DNA of 64,000 nt from NCEH01 sp043195135 (GCF_043195135.1 NZ_JBAFWP010000007.1), one strand, 5' to 3'; numbered from the stretch's first letter, positions 1 through 11,040 are shown. Program-made: numbers and translations. The notes: generated by a model from the letters alone, not told the origin.

Positions 1-128
1 GCTAACGCACCCTCCGGCCGAGCTGTCCTGTCAAAGCCATCGGGGAATGCCGGAGCGGCCGCGCGCGCCGCTCATGCTTCTTTTACGCCTCGCAGCCACA
101 ATATCGCCCGGGGCGACGAGGATACACC

Positions 129-998
129 ATGGCAAGAGTCACCGCTTCGGCCGAGAGATACGCTGCCGTGCCGTCCATGAGTTTTCACCCGCCGACCATC
201 CTGGTGTTCGATTCCGGGCTTGGCGGCCTGTCCGTTTTTCGTGAAATCACACGGCTGCGGCCGGACGCCCATTATGTGTATGCGGCGGACGATGCCGGGT
301 TCCCCTATGGGGCCCTCAGCGATTCCGCGCTTTCGGGCCGCGTCTGCGATGTGATGGACGGCCTGCTGCCGGCCGTGCGCCCCGATATCGTGGTGGTCGC
401 GTGCAACACGGCGTCCACCCTGGCCCTGCCGGTTCTGCGGGCGCGCTACGGCGTGCCCTTCGTCGGCACCGTGCCCGCCATCAAGCCGGCCTGCGCCGCC
501 TCCGTATCCCGGCGGGTGAGTGTGCTCGCGACGCCCGGCACCGTGCGGCGCGACTATACCAATGCCCTGATCCGCGAATTCGCCAGCGCCTGCGCGGTGT
601 CTCTCGTGCCGAGCGAGCGATTGGCGGGCATCGCCGAATCCCTCATCCAGGGGATTGCGGTGGACGACGCGGATATCCGCGCGGAGATCGCCCCCTGCTT
701 CGTGCGCGACGCCGGCGGGCGCACCGACACCGTGGTTCTGGCCTGTACCCATTATCCGCTGATCCTCGACCATCTGCGCCGGTTCGCACCGTGGCCTGTC
801 GCCTGGGTGGACCCCGCGGAAGCGATCGCGCGGCGGGTCGTGTCGCTGCTCGGCCCCACGGCGTTCGCCGGCAGCCCGGGTCCGGTGCGGCTCATTTCAA
901 CGGGCCGTGCTCTCGATGCCGCGCTGGTCGGCGGTCTCGTGCAGCGCCGGGTCGAGATGCCGGAGATTTTGCCGACCCGCCTCGCTGTGGCATCCTAG
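129..998 (+). CDS. murI: Glutamate racemase
   Basis: Converts L-glutamate to D-glutamate for peptidoglycan precursors in the cytoplasm. The 289-residue product shows the Asp/Glu racemase signatures: FDSGLGGLSV near residues 27-36, CNTAS with catalytic Cys92, and ACTHYPL with catalytic Cys206. The ATG at 129 has a GACGAGG-like ribosome site 8 bases upstream. An alternative ATG at 177 would give a protein starting MSFHPPTILVFD, closer to the usual family N-terminus, so the first 16 residues are uncertain. The lytic transglycosylase follows 21 bases later on the same strand, so both may belong to one cell-wall operon. Confidence 0.95.
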   Translation: MARVTASAERYAAVPSMSFHPPTILVFDSGLGGLSVFREITRLRPDAHYVYAADDAGFPYGALSDSALSGRVCDVMDGLLPAVRPDIVVVACNTASTLALPVLRARYGVPFVGTVPAIKPACAASVSRRVSVLATPGTVRRDYTNALIREFASACAVSLVPSERLAGIAESLIQGIAVDDADIRAEIAPCFVRDAGGRTDTVVLACTHYPLILDHLRRFAPWPVAWVDPAEAIARRVVSLLGPTAFAGSPGPVRLISTGRALDAALVGGLVQRRVEMPEILPTRLAVAS

Positions 999-1019
999 CC
1001 GCCCATCAGGAACACCATC

Positions 1020-2264
1020 GTGACCCTCAAGCTGGACCGCCGCACCTTCACGACGGGCCTCATCGGCGCGGGTCTTTCGGGTGTCCTAGCGTCATCTTCG
1101 CTGGCGCAAAGCGCCGCCCAGCCCTTTGGGGCCTGGGTGCAGAAATTTCGCGCGCGGGCCCAGGCGCGCGGAGTTTCCGACCAGGTCTACGACCGCGTGT
1201 TCGCCGAGGTGGTGCCGGACAAGAGCGTCTATGCCCAGGATCGCTCGCAGCCCGAGTTCCAGGAGCAGACCTGGCAATATCTCAACCGCCGGGTCTCCGA
1301 TTGGCGCATCGCCACCGGAAAGAAGCGGGCAGCGGAATATGCCGCGCTGCTCGGCCGGATCGAGGCGGACTTCGGCGTCGATCGGCGCATCATGCTCGGC
1401 TATTGGGGCATGGAATCGGCCTTCGGCGACGTGGTCGATAATCCCAAGCACATGAAGCCGGTGTTCAATTCGCTCTCGGCCCTGGCCTGGGGCGAGCCGC
1501 GCCGGCGCTCCTATTGGGAAGCCGAACTGCTCAACGCCCTGGTGATCGTCCAGCGGGGCTGGGGCACGCCGAGCGAGATGGTCGGCTCCTGGGCCGGCGC
1601 CATGGGGCATACCCAATGGATGCCGGAAGTCTGGCTCAACATGGGCGTGGATTATGACGGCAACGGCCGCATCTCGCCGTTCGGCAAGCCCGACGACGCC
1701 CTCGCCGGTACCGCCAATTACATTCTGAAGCGCGGCAAATACCGGCGTGGGGAGCCCTGGGGCTTCGAGGCACGGCTTCCGGCCGGCTTCAACATGGCGC
1801 AGGCCGACGGCAAGACCACGCGGACCCTCGCCGGCTGGGGCGGGCTCGGCGTCACCACCATCGATGGCCAGTCGCTCGCCGGCTATGACGACAATGCCCG
1901 GCTGTGGCTTCCCGGCGGCCCGGGCGGCCCGGCGCTGCTGCTGCTCCACAATTTCTATGCCGTGCGCTCCTACAATCCCTCGTCCAATTATGCGCTGGCG
2001 GTGGTGCATCTCGGCGACCGGGTGATGGGGGAAGGGCCTTTCGAAACCCCCTGGCCCGGCGGCGAGCGGCCTTTGACCTTGCCGGAGATCCAGGAGATCC
2101 AGCAACGGCTGACCGCCATCGGCTTCAACACCGGCGGCACCGACGGGCGGGTGGGGCAGGACACCATGCGCGCGGTGCGCGGCTTCCAGCAGAAAGTCGG
2201 TCTCTCGCCGGCGGACGGCTATCCGGGAATCGCCGTGCTGGAGGCGCTGCGCAAGGCGCGGTGA
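1020..2264 (+). CDS. MltB-family lytic murein transglycosylase
   Basis: Predicted periplasmic enzyme that cleaves the MurNAc-GlcNAc bond of peptidoglycan. GTG start. The N-terminus has a twin-arginine-like motif (DRRTFTTGLIG, residues 6-16) and a signal region ending near SLAQ (residue 30). The SLT_2-type domain carries GYWGMESAFGD with the likely catalytic Glu132. A PG_binding_1-like domain occupies about residues 352-414 (LTLPEIQEIQ onward). Length (414) fits the MltB group with a C-terminal peptidoglycan-binding module. Its position just behind murI is consistent with a cell-wall role. The exact substrate is not deducible from sequence. Confidence 0.9.
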   Translation: MTLKLDRRTFTTGLIGAGLSGVLASSSLAQSAAQPFGAWVQKFRARAQARGVSDQVYDRVFAEVVPDKSVYAQDRSQPEFQEQTWQYLNRRVSDWRIATGKKRAAEYAALLGRIEADFGVDRRIMLGYWGMESAFGDVVDNPKHMKPVFNSLSALAWGEPRRRSYWEAELLNALVIVQRGWGTPSEMVGSWAGAMGHTQWMPEVWLNMGVDYDGNGRISPFGKPDDALAGTANYILKRGKYRRGEPWGFEARLPAGFNMAQADGKTTRTLAGWGGLGVTTIDGQSLAGYDDNARLWLPGGPGGPALLLLHNFYAVRSYNPSSNYALAVVHLGDRVMGEGPFETPWPGGERPLTLPEIQEIQQRLTAIGFNTGGTDGRVGQDTMRAVRGFQQKVGLSPADGYPGIAVLEALRKAR

Positions 2265-2974
2265 GCGTCGACCACCGCGCGGAAATTGCGATAGAGCCGC
2301 TGCGCTTCTGCCTTGAAGAGTGGCAGGAGGTGCGCGACATCCTGCTCCAGGATCGCCTGACCGCCTTCGCCGGTGAGGCTTTCGAGCGCGCAGCGATATT
2401 CGTCGATGACCCCCCATTCGGGGACCGTCTCCTCCGTCAGCTCCACATGATACTGGATGCCGAAGGCGCTCGCCCCCACTTGCAGCGCCTGAATGGGGCA
2501 GTGCGCGTTGTCGGCGAGCACGACGGCGCCTTCGGGCGGCACGGTGACGGCGGCGCCATGCCATTGCAGTGTGGGAAAGCGGGACGCAGCGCCCGCAAAC
2601 AAGGGCGAGGCCGCGCCCTCCGCGGTGAGCGTGACATCGCGCACGCCGACTTCCGGCGTCGGCATGAGAGCGACGCTGCCGCCCAGGGCATCCGCCAGCA
2701 ATTGATGGCCGAAGCAGATGCCGAGATAGGGGCGCCCCGCGCGCACCCAGTCGCGGATCGCCTGCTTTTCCGCGATGAGCCAGGGGTGTTCCGCTTCCTG
2801 CCACACGTCCATGGGGCCGCCGAACACCAGGAGCGCGTCGTAGGGCGCAAGGTCGGGAATGGCTTCCCCTTCGTCCAGCTCGACGGCATCCCATTGGACG
2901 CCGTCGGCCGCCATGAATTCCCGGAAGCTTCCGGGATGCTCGGCGGCGGCATGCTGAAAGACCAGGATCTTCAT
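2219..2974 (-). CDS. Class I glutamine amidotransferase (GMP synthase-like)
   Basis: Stand-alone class I glutamine amidotransferase domain of 251 residues. The nucleophile motif YLGICFGHQ places Cys87, and the downstream FGIQYHVE motif supplies the His/Glu of the triad. There is no fused ATP-pyrophosphatase, so this is not GuaA itself but the GMP synthase-like amidotransferase family. The ATG at 2974 is chosen because MKILVFQH is the family N-terminus and GGGGAG lies about 8 bases upstream; the frame is open further upstream without homology. Its 3' end overlaps the convergent transglycosylase gene by 46 bases. The natural acceptor is unknown. Confidence 0.85.
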   Translation of the reverse strand: MKILVFQHAAAEHPGSFREFMAADGVQWDAVELDEGEAIPDLAPYDALLVFGGPMDVWQEAEHPWLIAEKQAIRDWVRAGRPYLGICFGHQLLADALGGSVALMPTPEVGVRDVTLTAEGAASPLFAGAASRFPTLQWHGAAVTVPPEGAVVLADNAHCPIQALQVGASAFGIQYHVELTEETVPEWGVIDEYRCALESLTGEGGQAILEQDVAHLLPLFKAEAQRLYRNFRAVVDAHRALRSASSTAIPG

Positions 2975-3048
2975 GTCGCCGCGCTCCCCTGACGATATTG
3001 TTGCATCGCAAAATACGCCAAGGGGCGGCGCCGGCAAAGCACCATGCG

Positions 3049-3077
3049 TTGACAGCGCCGCCATCTGCGACTAGAAG
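3049..3077 (+). promoter_or_regulatory. Sigma-70 type promoter for rpsD
   Basis: A perfect -35 TTGACA (3049-3054) is followed by a 17-base spacer and a -10-like TAGAAG (3072-3077). It lies about 180 bases upstream of the rpsD ATG in the divergent gap with the amidotransferase gene, leaving a long untranslated leader. Assigned from sequence match only. Confidence 0.55.
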
Positions 3078-3255
3078 CCCCGTTCTCGCTGGGTGAGCAA
3101 TCCCCCGGCGGGAAGGCTATTTGGCGTTTCACGCACCCGTGGACCTACGGCAGCGCGCCGCAGGACCTGTCAGCGGATTTCGAACGTGTTCGAGAACCGC
3201 AGAGGAGGGGTCGCGATCCGAACCCAATGAAAACGAAACTAAGGATCCGCGTTAC

Positions 3256-3873
3256 ATGAGCAAGCGCATTGCGGCGAAGCATAAGATCGATCGCCGTATG
3301 GGTGAAAACATTTGGGGCCGCCCGAAGAGCCCCGTCAATCGCCGCGAATACGGTCCCGGCCAGCACGGCCAGCGCCGCAAGGGCAAGCTTTCGGACTTCG
3401 GCGTGCAGCTGCGCGCCAAGCAGAAGCTGAAGGGCTATTACGGCTCCATCGGCGAGAAGCAGTTCTACGCCGTCTATGTGGAAGCCTCCCGCCTCAAGGG
3501 CGACACCGGCGCCAATCTGATCGGCCTGCTCGAGCGTCGTCTCGATGCGGTGGTCTATCGCGCGAAGTTCGTCCCCACCGTGTTCGCCGCCCGCCAGTTC
3601 GTGAGCCACGGCCACGTCAAGGTGAACGGCCGCCGCGTCAACATCCCGTCCTACCTGGTGAAGGTCGGCGACGTGATCGAGGTGAAGGATTCCTCCAAGC
3701 AGCTCGCTCTGGTGCTGGAAGCTTCCCAGCTCGCCGAGCGTGACGTGCCGGACTTCCTGGAAGTCGACCATAACAAGATGGCTGCCACCTTCGTGCGCAT
3801 CCCCGAGCTCAATGAAGTGCCGTACCCGGTGCAGATGGAGCCGAATCTGGTCGTCGAATTCTATTCGCGCTGA
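3256..3873 (+). CDS. rpsD: 30S ribosomal protein S4
   Basis: Primary 16S rRNA-binding protein of the small subunit, 205 residues, the usual alphaproteobacterial length. It starts MSKRIAAKHKIDRRMG and contains the S4 RNA-binding domain in the second half (LERRLDAVVYRAKF...VSHGHVKVNGRR). The frame is open about 135 bases upstream, but the ATG at 3256 matches the family start and has AAGGA about 11 bases before it. The gene stands alone here rather than in a ribosomal protein operon, and has its own promoter and terminator. Confidence 0.97.
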   Translation: MSKRIAAKHKIDRRMGENIWGRPKSPVNRREYGPGQHGQRRKGKLSDFGVQLRAKQKLKGYYGSIGEKQFYAVYVEASRLKGDTGANLIGLLERRLDAVVYRAKFVPTVFAARQFVSHGHVKVNGRRVNIPSYLVKVGDVIEVKDSSKQLALVLEASQLAERDVPDFLEVDHNKMAATFVRIPELNEVPYPVQMEPNLVVEFYSR

Positions 3874-3896
3874 TCCAACCGATCGCGAGATTTCGG

Positions 3897-3921
3897 AAAG
3901 GCCGCCCTCGGGCGGCCTTTT
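3897..3921 (+). terminator. Rho-independent terminator after rpsD
   Basis: AAAGGCCGCC-CTC-GGGCGGCCTTTT forms a strong GC stem flanked by A and T runs, 24 bases after the rpsD stop codon. Confidence 0.85.
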
Positions 3922-3972
3922 CTGCTTCTGAAGCCTCCGCTGTTTCCGGGGGAAGCAAAGTGGACGTCGAGC

Positions 3973-4650
3973 CTAGGCTTCCCAGTCCAGCTGCAAGACG
4001 CCCGGTCTGGAGGCGAGCATCTCCAGCAGCGCAGGGGTCTGCGCGCCGCTCCGGCTCGACCACCACAGGTCGAAATGCAATTCCCGCTGTCCGCTCACCG
4101 GCTCCACGCGAAGCGAATAGTGGCGCACCTTCATGGCCGCCTCTTCGAGAAGCAGGCGGACGGCCGCTTCCGACGGCCCGTCGCGCCCGATCACCAGGCT
4201 GAGCTTGACCGCCTTCTTGTGGGCCATGCGCTCCTCGACCCGCTTCAGCCCCCACAAGGTGAGAAGCCCGAGGCCGAGCGCCATCGCGCCCAATGCGAAC
4301 TGACCTGCGCCGAAGCACAGGCCCATCACCGTGACATACCAGAGGCTGGCCGCCGTGGTGACGCCCAGCGTCAACCCTTCGCGATGGAGCACCGCGCCGG
4401 CGCCGATGAAGCCGACGCCCGTGAGAATGCCGAGCGGCAGGCGCATCACGTCGGTCTGCACGAAGGAATCGGGCGTCTTGCCGCTCAGGGTCAGCAGCAG
4501 ATTCGCGCTGATCATCGCGAGGCAGGCGGCAAGCCCGACGATGATGTTGGTCCGCAACCCCGCGGCCCGTTCCTGCGAGCCGCGATCAAGCCCGATCAGC
4601 CCGCAGGCGAGGCGCAGGGCGAGGTCGGCCCAATCGGGGTGAAGCGGCAT
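3973..4650 (-). CDS. MgtC/SapB family membrane protein
   Basis: A 225-residue inner-membrane protein of the MgtC family. The diagnostic N-terminal region is present: GLIGLDRGSQERAAGLRTN followed by hydrophobic segments and GVGFIGAGAVLHR. About four to five membrane segments are followed by a soluble ACT-like C-terminal domain (VKLSLVIGRDGPSEAAV onward). Family members are linked to Mg2+ limitation and F1Fo modulation, but the role here is inferred only from family. The ATG at 4650 has GGAG 7-10 bases upstream; an in-frame ATG at 4680 would add ten residues. Confidence 0.85.
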   Translation of the reverse strand: MPLHPDWADLALRLACGLIGLDRGSQERAAGLRTNIIVGLAACLAMISANLLLTLSGKTPDSFVQTDVMRLPLGILTGVGFIGAGAVLHREGLTLGVTTAASLWYVTVMGLCFGAGQFALGAMALGLGLLTLWGLKRVEERMAHKKAVKLSLVIGRDGPSEAAVRLLLEEAAMKVRHYSLRVEPVSGQRELHFDLWWSSRSGAQTPALLEMLASRPGVLQLDWEA

Positions 4651-4711
4651 GACGGGCTCCGGCTGGTGCCCATCCAGCATACAGCACGCGCCCGCGGCGC
4701 AAATGCGCGGC

Positions 4712-5170
4712 CTACCAGGACCAGACGCCGAAGCCGATATAGGGCCCGGGCGCGGGGGGCGGCCCGTAGAAGCGGGGCGGAGGAGGGTAGAACAGCACCG
4801 GCGGCGGCGCGGCATAGACCAGCGGGGCCGTCGGCGGCGCGATCACGATCGCCGGTGCGACCGGCACGGGGGAGGGGCCGGGAACCACCACTGTGGGGCC
4901 CGGCTGGATATAGGGCGGCGGACCGTCGAAGCCGAGATAGGCCGCCGACACATAGGCCGGGCCGCGCCAGCTGATGCTGCACCATGCCGGCGTGCAGCTG
5001 AGGATCTGCACGTTCATGCCGCGCACGAGGCTGCCGATGACCGGATAATTCGTGCCCGGCCCGGCGCGGACGTTCAGATCGCCCAGCACCATCGCGGAAT
5101 CGGCCTGCGCGAGGGAGACCGGCGCGGCGACACCGAGCACGGCGACCAGGATTCTTATCCACGCCTTCAT
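4712..5170 (-). CDS. Secreted SH3-domain protein with proline-rich tail
   Basis: A 152-residue exported protein. It has a signal peptide (MKAWIRILVAVLGVAAPVSLAQA, about residues 1-23), then a bacterial SH3 domain (residues 25-80) with LNVRAGPGTNYPVIGSL and two cysteines in SCTPAWC that could form a disulfide. The C-terminal half (about 85-152) is very rich in Pro, Ala, Val and Tyr and looks disordered. Such proteins are common in Hyphomicrobiales, and the function is unknown. It reads toward the MgtC-like gene. Confidence 0.8.
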   Translation of the reverse strand: MKAWIRILVAVLGVAAPVSLAQADSAMVLGDLNVRAGPGTNYPVIGSLVRGMNVQILSCTPAWCSISWRGPAYVSAAYLGFDGPPPYIQPGPTVVVPGPSPVPVAPAIVIAPPTAPLVYAAPPPVLFYPPPPRFYGPPPAPGPYIGFGVWSW

Positions 5171-5333
5171 GAGTCACGCTCCAACTTTGCGCGCCGCGGC
5201 ACCAAGCTCCGCCGGGAACGGCGGTTGGCCGACAGCCGGGGAGCATCCGGTCCCTTGGGACGGGCTGCTCCCCATTTGCATCGGGAACACTGCGTGAAGC
5301 TTGCACTCCAGGTGGAAATGCAAAGCGGGAAGC

Positions 5334-5657
5334 TCAGCCTTCCGAACGCACTTCCAGCACGGCCTGGGCAAGAAACTCGTCCATGTTCCGGCGAATCTGG
5401 TGCTCGGACACCTCGACGCCCTTGGCGTCGAAATCGGTCCGCAGCTTGCGATAGACGTCGTCGTCGCCATGCTCTTCGAGATCGGCGACGACCACTTCCT
5501 TGGCATAGGCCTGCGCGTCTTCCTCGGACAGGCCGAGCTTTTCCGCCGCCCACAGGCCGAGCAGCTTGTTGCGCCGCGCCACCGCCTTGAAGCGGATCTC
5601 TTCGTCGAGCGCGAATCGCTTTTCGAACCCCTCCTCGCGCTTGTCGAACGTCGTCAT
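5334..5657 (-). CDS. ATPase inhibitor subunit zeta (DUF1476)
   Basis: A 107-residue protein starting MTTFDKREEGFEKRFALDEE, typical of the DUF1476 family. This is the zeta subunit that, in Paracoccus, inhibits ATP hydrolysis by F1Fo-ATPase. It is all-helical and highly charged. The N-terminal segment, the inhibitory region in the family, is conserved. ATG at 5657 is preferred over 5669 because GAGGG lies 6 bases before it and it matches the family start. The family is essentially alphaproteobacterial, which supports the taxonomic placement. It sits divergently from purC. Confidence 0.88.
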   Translation of the reverse strand: MTTFDKREEGFEKRFALDEEIRFKAVARRNKLLGLWAAEKLGLSEEDAQAYAKEVVVADLEEHGDDDVYRKLRTDFDAKGVEVSEHQIRRNMDEFLAQAVLEVRSEG

Positions 5658-5947
5658 GGCAGCCCTCATCTTGACGTTTCCGTGACCGGGGATCGCTCAT
5701 GTCCGAACGTCACCGTCGCGGCCCTTGAATATAGGCGGCGCCTTCCCAGATCAATGTGACGCAACGGACCGGGACGGCTCATTCAGCCTTGTAGACCCAA
5801 TACGTTGTATCTGGCGCGCCAATCGGCTAGTGTTCGATCAGGCGCGTTCTGTGCTGCGAAACAGCCCCAGCGCGCCCCGCCAAGGAGCGTCACCGAAAAC
5901 GGAGCCTTGGCAAACCCATGGATTTCCTCAATCGACGGTATACACCC

Positions 5948-6712
5948 ATGAGCCGCCGCCGCCGCATTTACGAAGGCAAGGCGAAGGTCCTCTATGAAGG
6001 CCCCGAGCCTGGAACACTCATCCAGCACTTCAAGGATGATGCCACCGCCTTCAACGCCAAGAAGCACGAAGTGATTGACGGCAAGGGTGTGCTGAACAAC
6101 CGCATCTCCGAGTATATTTTCTCGCGGTTGAACGACATCGGCGTGCCCACGCACTTCATTCGCCGTTTGAACATGCGCGAGCAGCTGATCCGCGAGGTGG
6201 AGATCATCCCGCTGGAGATCGTCGTGCGCAACGTCGCCGCCGGCTCGCTGTCCACCCGCCTGGGCATCGAGGAAGGCACCGCGCTGCCGCGTTCGATCAT
6301 CGAATTCTACTACAAGAACGACGCGCTGAACGATCCGCTGGTTTCCGAGGAGCATGTCACGGCTTTCGGGTGGGCGACCACCCAGGAGATCGACGACATC
6401 ATCGCCCTCGCGATCCGCGTGAACGATTTCCTCTCCGGCCTCTTCCTCGGGGTCGGGATTCGCCTGGTCGATTTCAAGATGGAATGCGGCCGGCTGTGGG
6501 AAAACGACATGATGCGCATTGTCGTTGCTGACGAGATCAGCCCCGATTCCTGCCGCCTGTGGGACGTGAAGTCGAGCGACAAGCTCGACAAGGACCGGTT
6601 CCGTCGTGACTTGGGCGGGCTGGTGGAGGCCTATACGGAGGTCGCGCGCCGGCTCGGCATCATCGCCGAGAACGAGCCGATCCAGGGAACTGGACCGGTC
6701 CTCGTCAAGTGA
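5948..6712 (+). CDS. purC: SAICAR synthase
   Basis: Phosphoribosylaminoimidazole-succinocarboxamide synthase of de novo purine synthesis, 254 residues. It shows RRRRIYEGKAKVLYEGPE at the N-terminus, EIIPLEIVVRNVAAGS and LVDFKMECGR. ATG 5948 gives the standard start; an upstream in-frame ATG at 5918 would add MDFLNRRYTP and neither has a strong ribosome site. A hairpin separates it from purS. Confidence 0.95.
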   Translation: MSRRRRIYEGKAKVLYEGPEPGTLIQHFKDDATAFNAKKHEVIDGKGVLNNRISEYIFSRLNDIGVPTHFIRRLNMREQLIREVEIIPLEIVVRNVAAGSLSTRLGIEEGTALPRSIIEFYYKNDALNDPLVSEEHVTAFGWATTQEIDDIIALAIRVNDFLSGLFLGVGIRLVDFKMECGRLWENDMMRIVVADEISPDSCRLWDVKSSDKLDKDRFRRDLGGLVEAYTEVARRLGIIAENEPIQGTGPVLVK

Positions 6713-6740
6713 GCTTGTGACCTTTGACCCTAGCTGCTAC

Positions 6741-6762
6741 GCGGGGGCCGAAAGGCCCCCGC
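6741..6762 (+). terminator. Hairpin between purC and purS
   Basis: GCGGGGGCC-GAAA-GGCCCCCGC is a 9-bp perfect stem with a GAAA loop, followed by TTCTGTTG. The U-tract is weak, so this may be an attenuator or an mRNA-processing hairpin rather than a full stop before purS. Confidence 0.6.
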
Positions 6763-6783
6763 TTCTGTTGTGAGTGATGTTCC

Positions 6784-7026
6784 ATGAAGGCGCGCGTTAT
6801 CGTCACGCTGAAATCCGCAGTGCTCGATCCCCAGGGTAAGGCCATCGAGGGCGCGTTGCGTTCGCTCGGCGTCTCCGGTGTGCAGAGCGTGCGTCAGGGC
6901 AAGGTGTTCGACGTGGAGCTGGCCGGCAACGACCGGACGTCCGCCGAAGGAGCCTTGAAGGAGGCGTGCGACCGCCTTCTCGCCAATACCGTGATCGAGA
7001 CCTATAAGGTCGAGTTCGCAGAGTGA
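6784..7026 (+). CDS. purS: FGAM synthase subunit PurS
   Basis: 80-residue small subunit of the three-part phosphoribosylformylglycinamidine synthase (PurS/PurQ/PurL). It starts MKARVIVTLKSAVLDPQGKAIEGAL and contains VRQGKVFDVEL, the expected PurS pattern. It bridges PurQ and PurL and helps channel ammonia. It is followed by an unusually long gap before purQ. Confidence 0.95.
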   Translation: MKARVIVTLKSAVLDPQGKAIEGALRSLGVSGVQSVRQGKVFDVELAGNDRTSAEGALKEACDRLLANTVIETYKVEFAE

Positions 7027-7067
7027 CCGGGTTTGTTGTCGTCGCCGCTCGCCAGGAATGCGAACCG

Positions 7068-7098
7068 GGGACTCAACGAGGGACTCGCCGAGGGACTC
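7068..7098 (+). repeat. 12-bp imperfect tandem repeat in the purS-purQ gap
   Basis: The heptamer GGGACTC recurs at 7068, 7080 and 7092 with five-base spacers (AACGA, GCCGA), giving about 2.6 copies of a 12-bp unit. The surrounding 268-bp gap between purS and purQ holds no gene I can support. Confidence 0.6.
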
Positions 7099-7294
7099 AT
7101 GGCCGATCTTCGCATCGCCCGCCGCCACGATTGCCAACGTGTGCCGGCCTGCCCGGCGGCCCTGTCCGGGGTGGATCTGGCGGCCTCGGTTTCGTGGCCC
7201 CATATTGAAATTGTTATAGTCTCCGGCCCCATTTCAGCCAGCACGGCCGCTTGCGCCTCCTGCCGGTTTGAACGCGCGGATATGCACTGATCCC

Positions 7295-7996
7295 ATGAAA
7301 TCAGCAGTCATTCTCTTCCCTGGATCGAACCGCGAGCACGACGCCGCCCGCGCGCTGAAGCTGGTCGCCGGCTCCAATGTCAACATCGTCTGGCATGGGG
7401 AAAGCGAACTGCCCAAGCATACGGACCTCGTCGTCCTGCCCGGCGGCTTCTCCTATGGCGATTATCTGCGCTGCGGGGCGATCGCCGCGCGCGCCAACAT
7501 CATGGCGGCAGTGCGCGCCCATGCCGAGAGGGGCGGGCTGGTGCTCGGCATCTGCAACGGCTTCCAGATCCTGTGCGAAGCCGGGCTGCTGCCGGGCGTG
7601 CTGGTGCGCAACGCCAAGCTGCGCTTTGTCTGCCGGGAAGTGTTCCTGCGGGTGGAACGGGCCGATACGGCGTTCACCCGCGCCTATCGCAAGAATGAAC
7701 TGCTGCGCATCCCCATCGCCCACGGGGAAGGCAATTATACCGCCGACGAAACCACCATCAAACAATTGGAAGCGGAAGGGCGTATCGCCTTCCGCTACGC
7801 CCGTGCCGATGGCCAGATCGACCAGGCCGACGGCCCGAACGGCGCCATCAACGGCATCGCCGGCATCTATTCCGAGAAGCTGAATGTTCTCGGCATGATG
7901 CCGCACCCGGAAAACAACATCGAGGCTCAGATCGGGCGGACCGACGGTCGGGGCCTGTTTGAAAGCCTCGCCGCTGCGCTGAAGGCGGCGGCGTAG
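7295..7996 (+). CDS. purQ: FGAM synthase subunit PurQ (glutaminase)
   Basis: Glutamine amidotransferase subunit that supplies ammonia to PurL, 233 residues. It starts MKSAVILFPGSNREHDAAR; the nucleophile is Cys87 in LVLGICNGFQIL and the His/Glu pair lies in MMPHPENNIE near the C-terminus. The frame extends 27 bases upstream, but ATG 7295 matches the family start. purL follows 31 bases downstream. Confidence 0.95.
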   Translation: MKSAVILFPGSNREHDAARALKLVAGSNVNIVWHGESELPKHTDLVVLPGGFSYGDYLRCGAIAARANIMAAVRAHAERGGLVLGICNGFQILCEAGLLPGVLVRNAKLRFVCREVFLRVERADTAFTRAYRKNELLRIPIAHGEGNYTADETTIKQLEAEGRIAFRYARADGQIDQADGPNGAINGIAGIYSEKLNVLGMMPHPENNIEAQIGRTDGRGLFESLAAALKAAA

Positions 7997-8027
7997 CCGC
8001 CCCGCGCCCTCGGATTGGATCGCACCC

Positions 8028-10241
<2,214 letters not shown>

Positions 10242-10287
10242 AGGCCAACGGCTTCGACAGCGGCGCTTCCAGCGAAGGAATACACCC

Positions 10288-10527
10288 ATGGCCATGGATT
10301 CTCGCGACATCGAGCGGCTCATCAAGAGCGCGCTGCCCGACGCCCAGATCTCCATCGAGGATCTCGCCGGCGACGGCGACCATTATGCGGCGACCATCGT
10401 GTCGGAGGCGTTTCGCGGCAAGAGCCGCGTTCAGCAGCACCAGATGGTCTATGCCGCGCTCCAGGGCAACATGGGCGGCGTGCTCCACGCCCTGGCGCTG
10501 AAGACCTCGGCGCCGGCGACGGCCTGA
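10288..10527 (+). CDS. bolA: BolA family protein
   Basis: 79-residue BolA/IbaG-type protein. It contains the class II KH-like fold, with DGDHYAATIVSEAF and RVQQHQMVYAALQG carrying the conserved His/Gln region. BolA proteins partner with monothiol glutaredoxins through a shared [2Fe-2S] cluster, and the next gene is exactly such a glutaredoxin. The purL-bolA-grxD order is common in alphaproteobacteria. An in-frame ATG two codons in (10294) is an alternative start. Confidence 0.92.
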   Translation: MAMDSRDIERLIKSALPDAQISIEDLAGDGDHYAATIVSEAFRGKSRVQQHQMVYAALQGNMGGVLHALALKTSAPATA

Positions 10528-10642
10528 GGGCCTGCGCGCGGCCGTAAAGGATCCATCCGGTGGCATCTTGCGCTTTGCGCGCCGACCACCGATCTTCTCA
10601 GGCAGGACGGTCATCACGCCGCCACCAGTGTGGAATTGATCC

Positions 10643-10981
10643 ATGAGCATTCGCGAATTCATCGACCGTGAGGTCAAGGACAACGACGTAGTCGTGTTCA
10701 TGAAGGGCACGCCGCAGTTTCCCATGTGCGGCTTTTCCGGCCAGGTCGTGCAGATCCTGGACCATGTCGGCGTCGCCTATAAGGGCATCAACGTCCTGGA
10801 ATCCGACGAGCTGCGTCAGGGCATCAAGGACTATGCCAGCTGGCCGACCATTCCCCAGATCTATGTGAAGGGTGAGTTCCTCGGCGGCTGCGACATCGTG
10901 CGCGAGATGTTCCAGGCCGGCGAGTTGATCCCCCTGTTCGAGGAAAAGGGCGTGCCGGTCCGCGACCGCGCCATCGGCTGA
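10643..10981 (+). CDS. grxD: Monothiol glutaredoxin (Grx4 type)
   Basis: 112-residue CGFS glutaredoxin that carries and transfers [2Fe-2S] clusters. The active site MCGFSG has Cys29, and the GSH-binding TPQFP, WPTIPQIYV and GGCDIV motifs are present. Starts MSIREFIDREVKDNDVVVFMKG. Lies 115 bases after bolA, its expected partner, and ends at a strong terminator shared with convergent purB. Confidence 0.95.
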   Translation: MSIREFIDREVKDNDVVVFMKGTPQFPMCGFSGQVVQILDHVGVAYKGINVLESDELRQGIKDYASWPTIPQIYVKGEFLGGCDIVREMFQAGELIPLFEEKGVPVRDRAIG

Positions 10982-11008
10982 TTTCGCGCTTCAGCGGTTT
11001 TGAAATGA

Positions 11009-11040
11009 AAATGCCCGGGCAAGCCCGGGCATTTTTGTTT
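11009..11040 (+). terminator. Terminator between grxD and purB
   Basis: ATGCCCGGGC-AA-GCCCGGGCAT is a ten-base-pair stem followed by TTTTTGTTTT on the plus strand. It lies between two convergent genes; the minus-strand side is AT-rich (CATTTTCATTT), so it may serve both. Confidence 0.85.

Noticed and set aside
1..128. Sequence before murI
   Set aside because: Short, no domain-bearing frame and no convincing promoter; nothing called.
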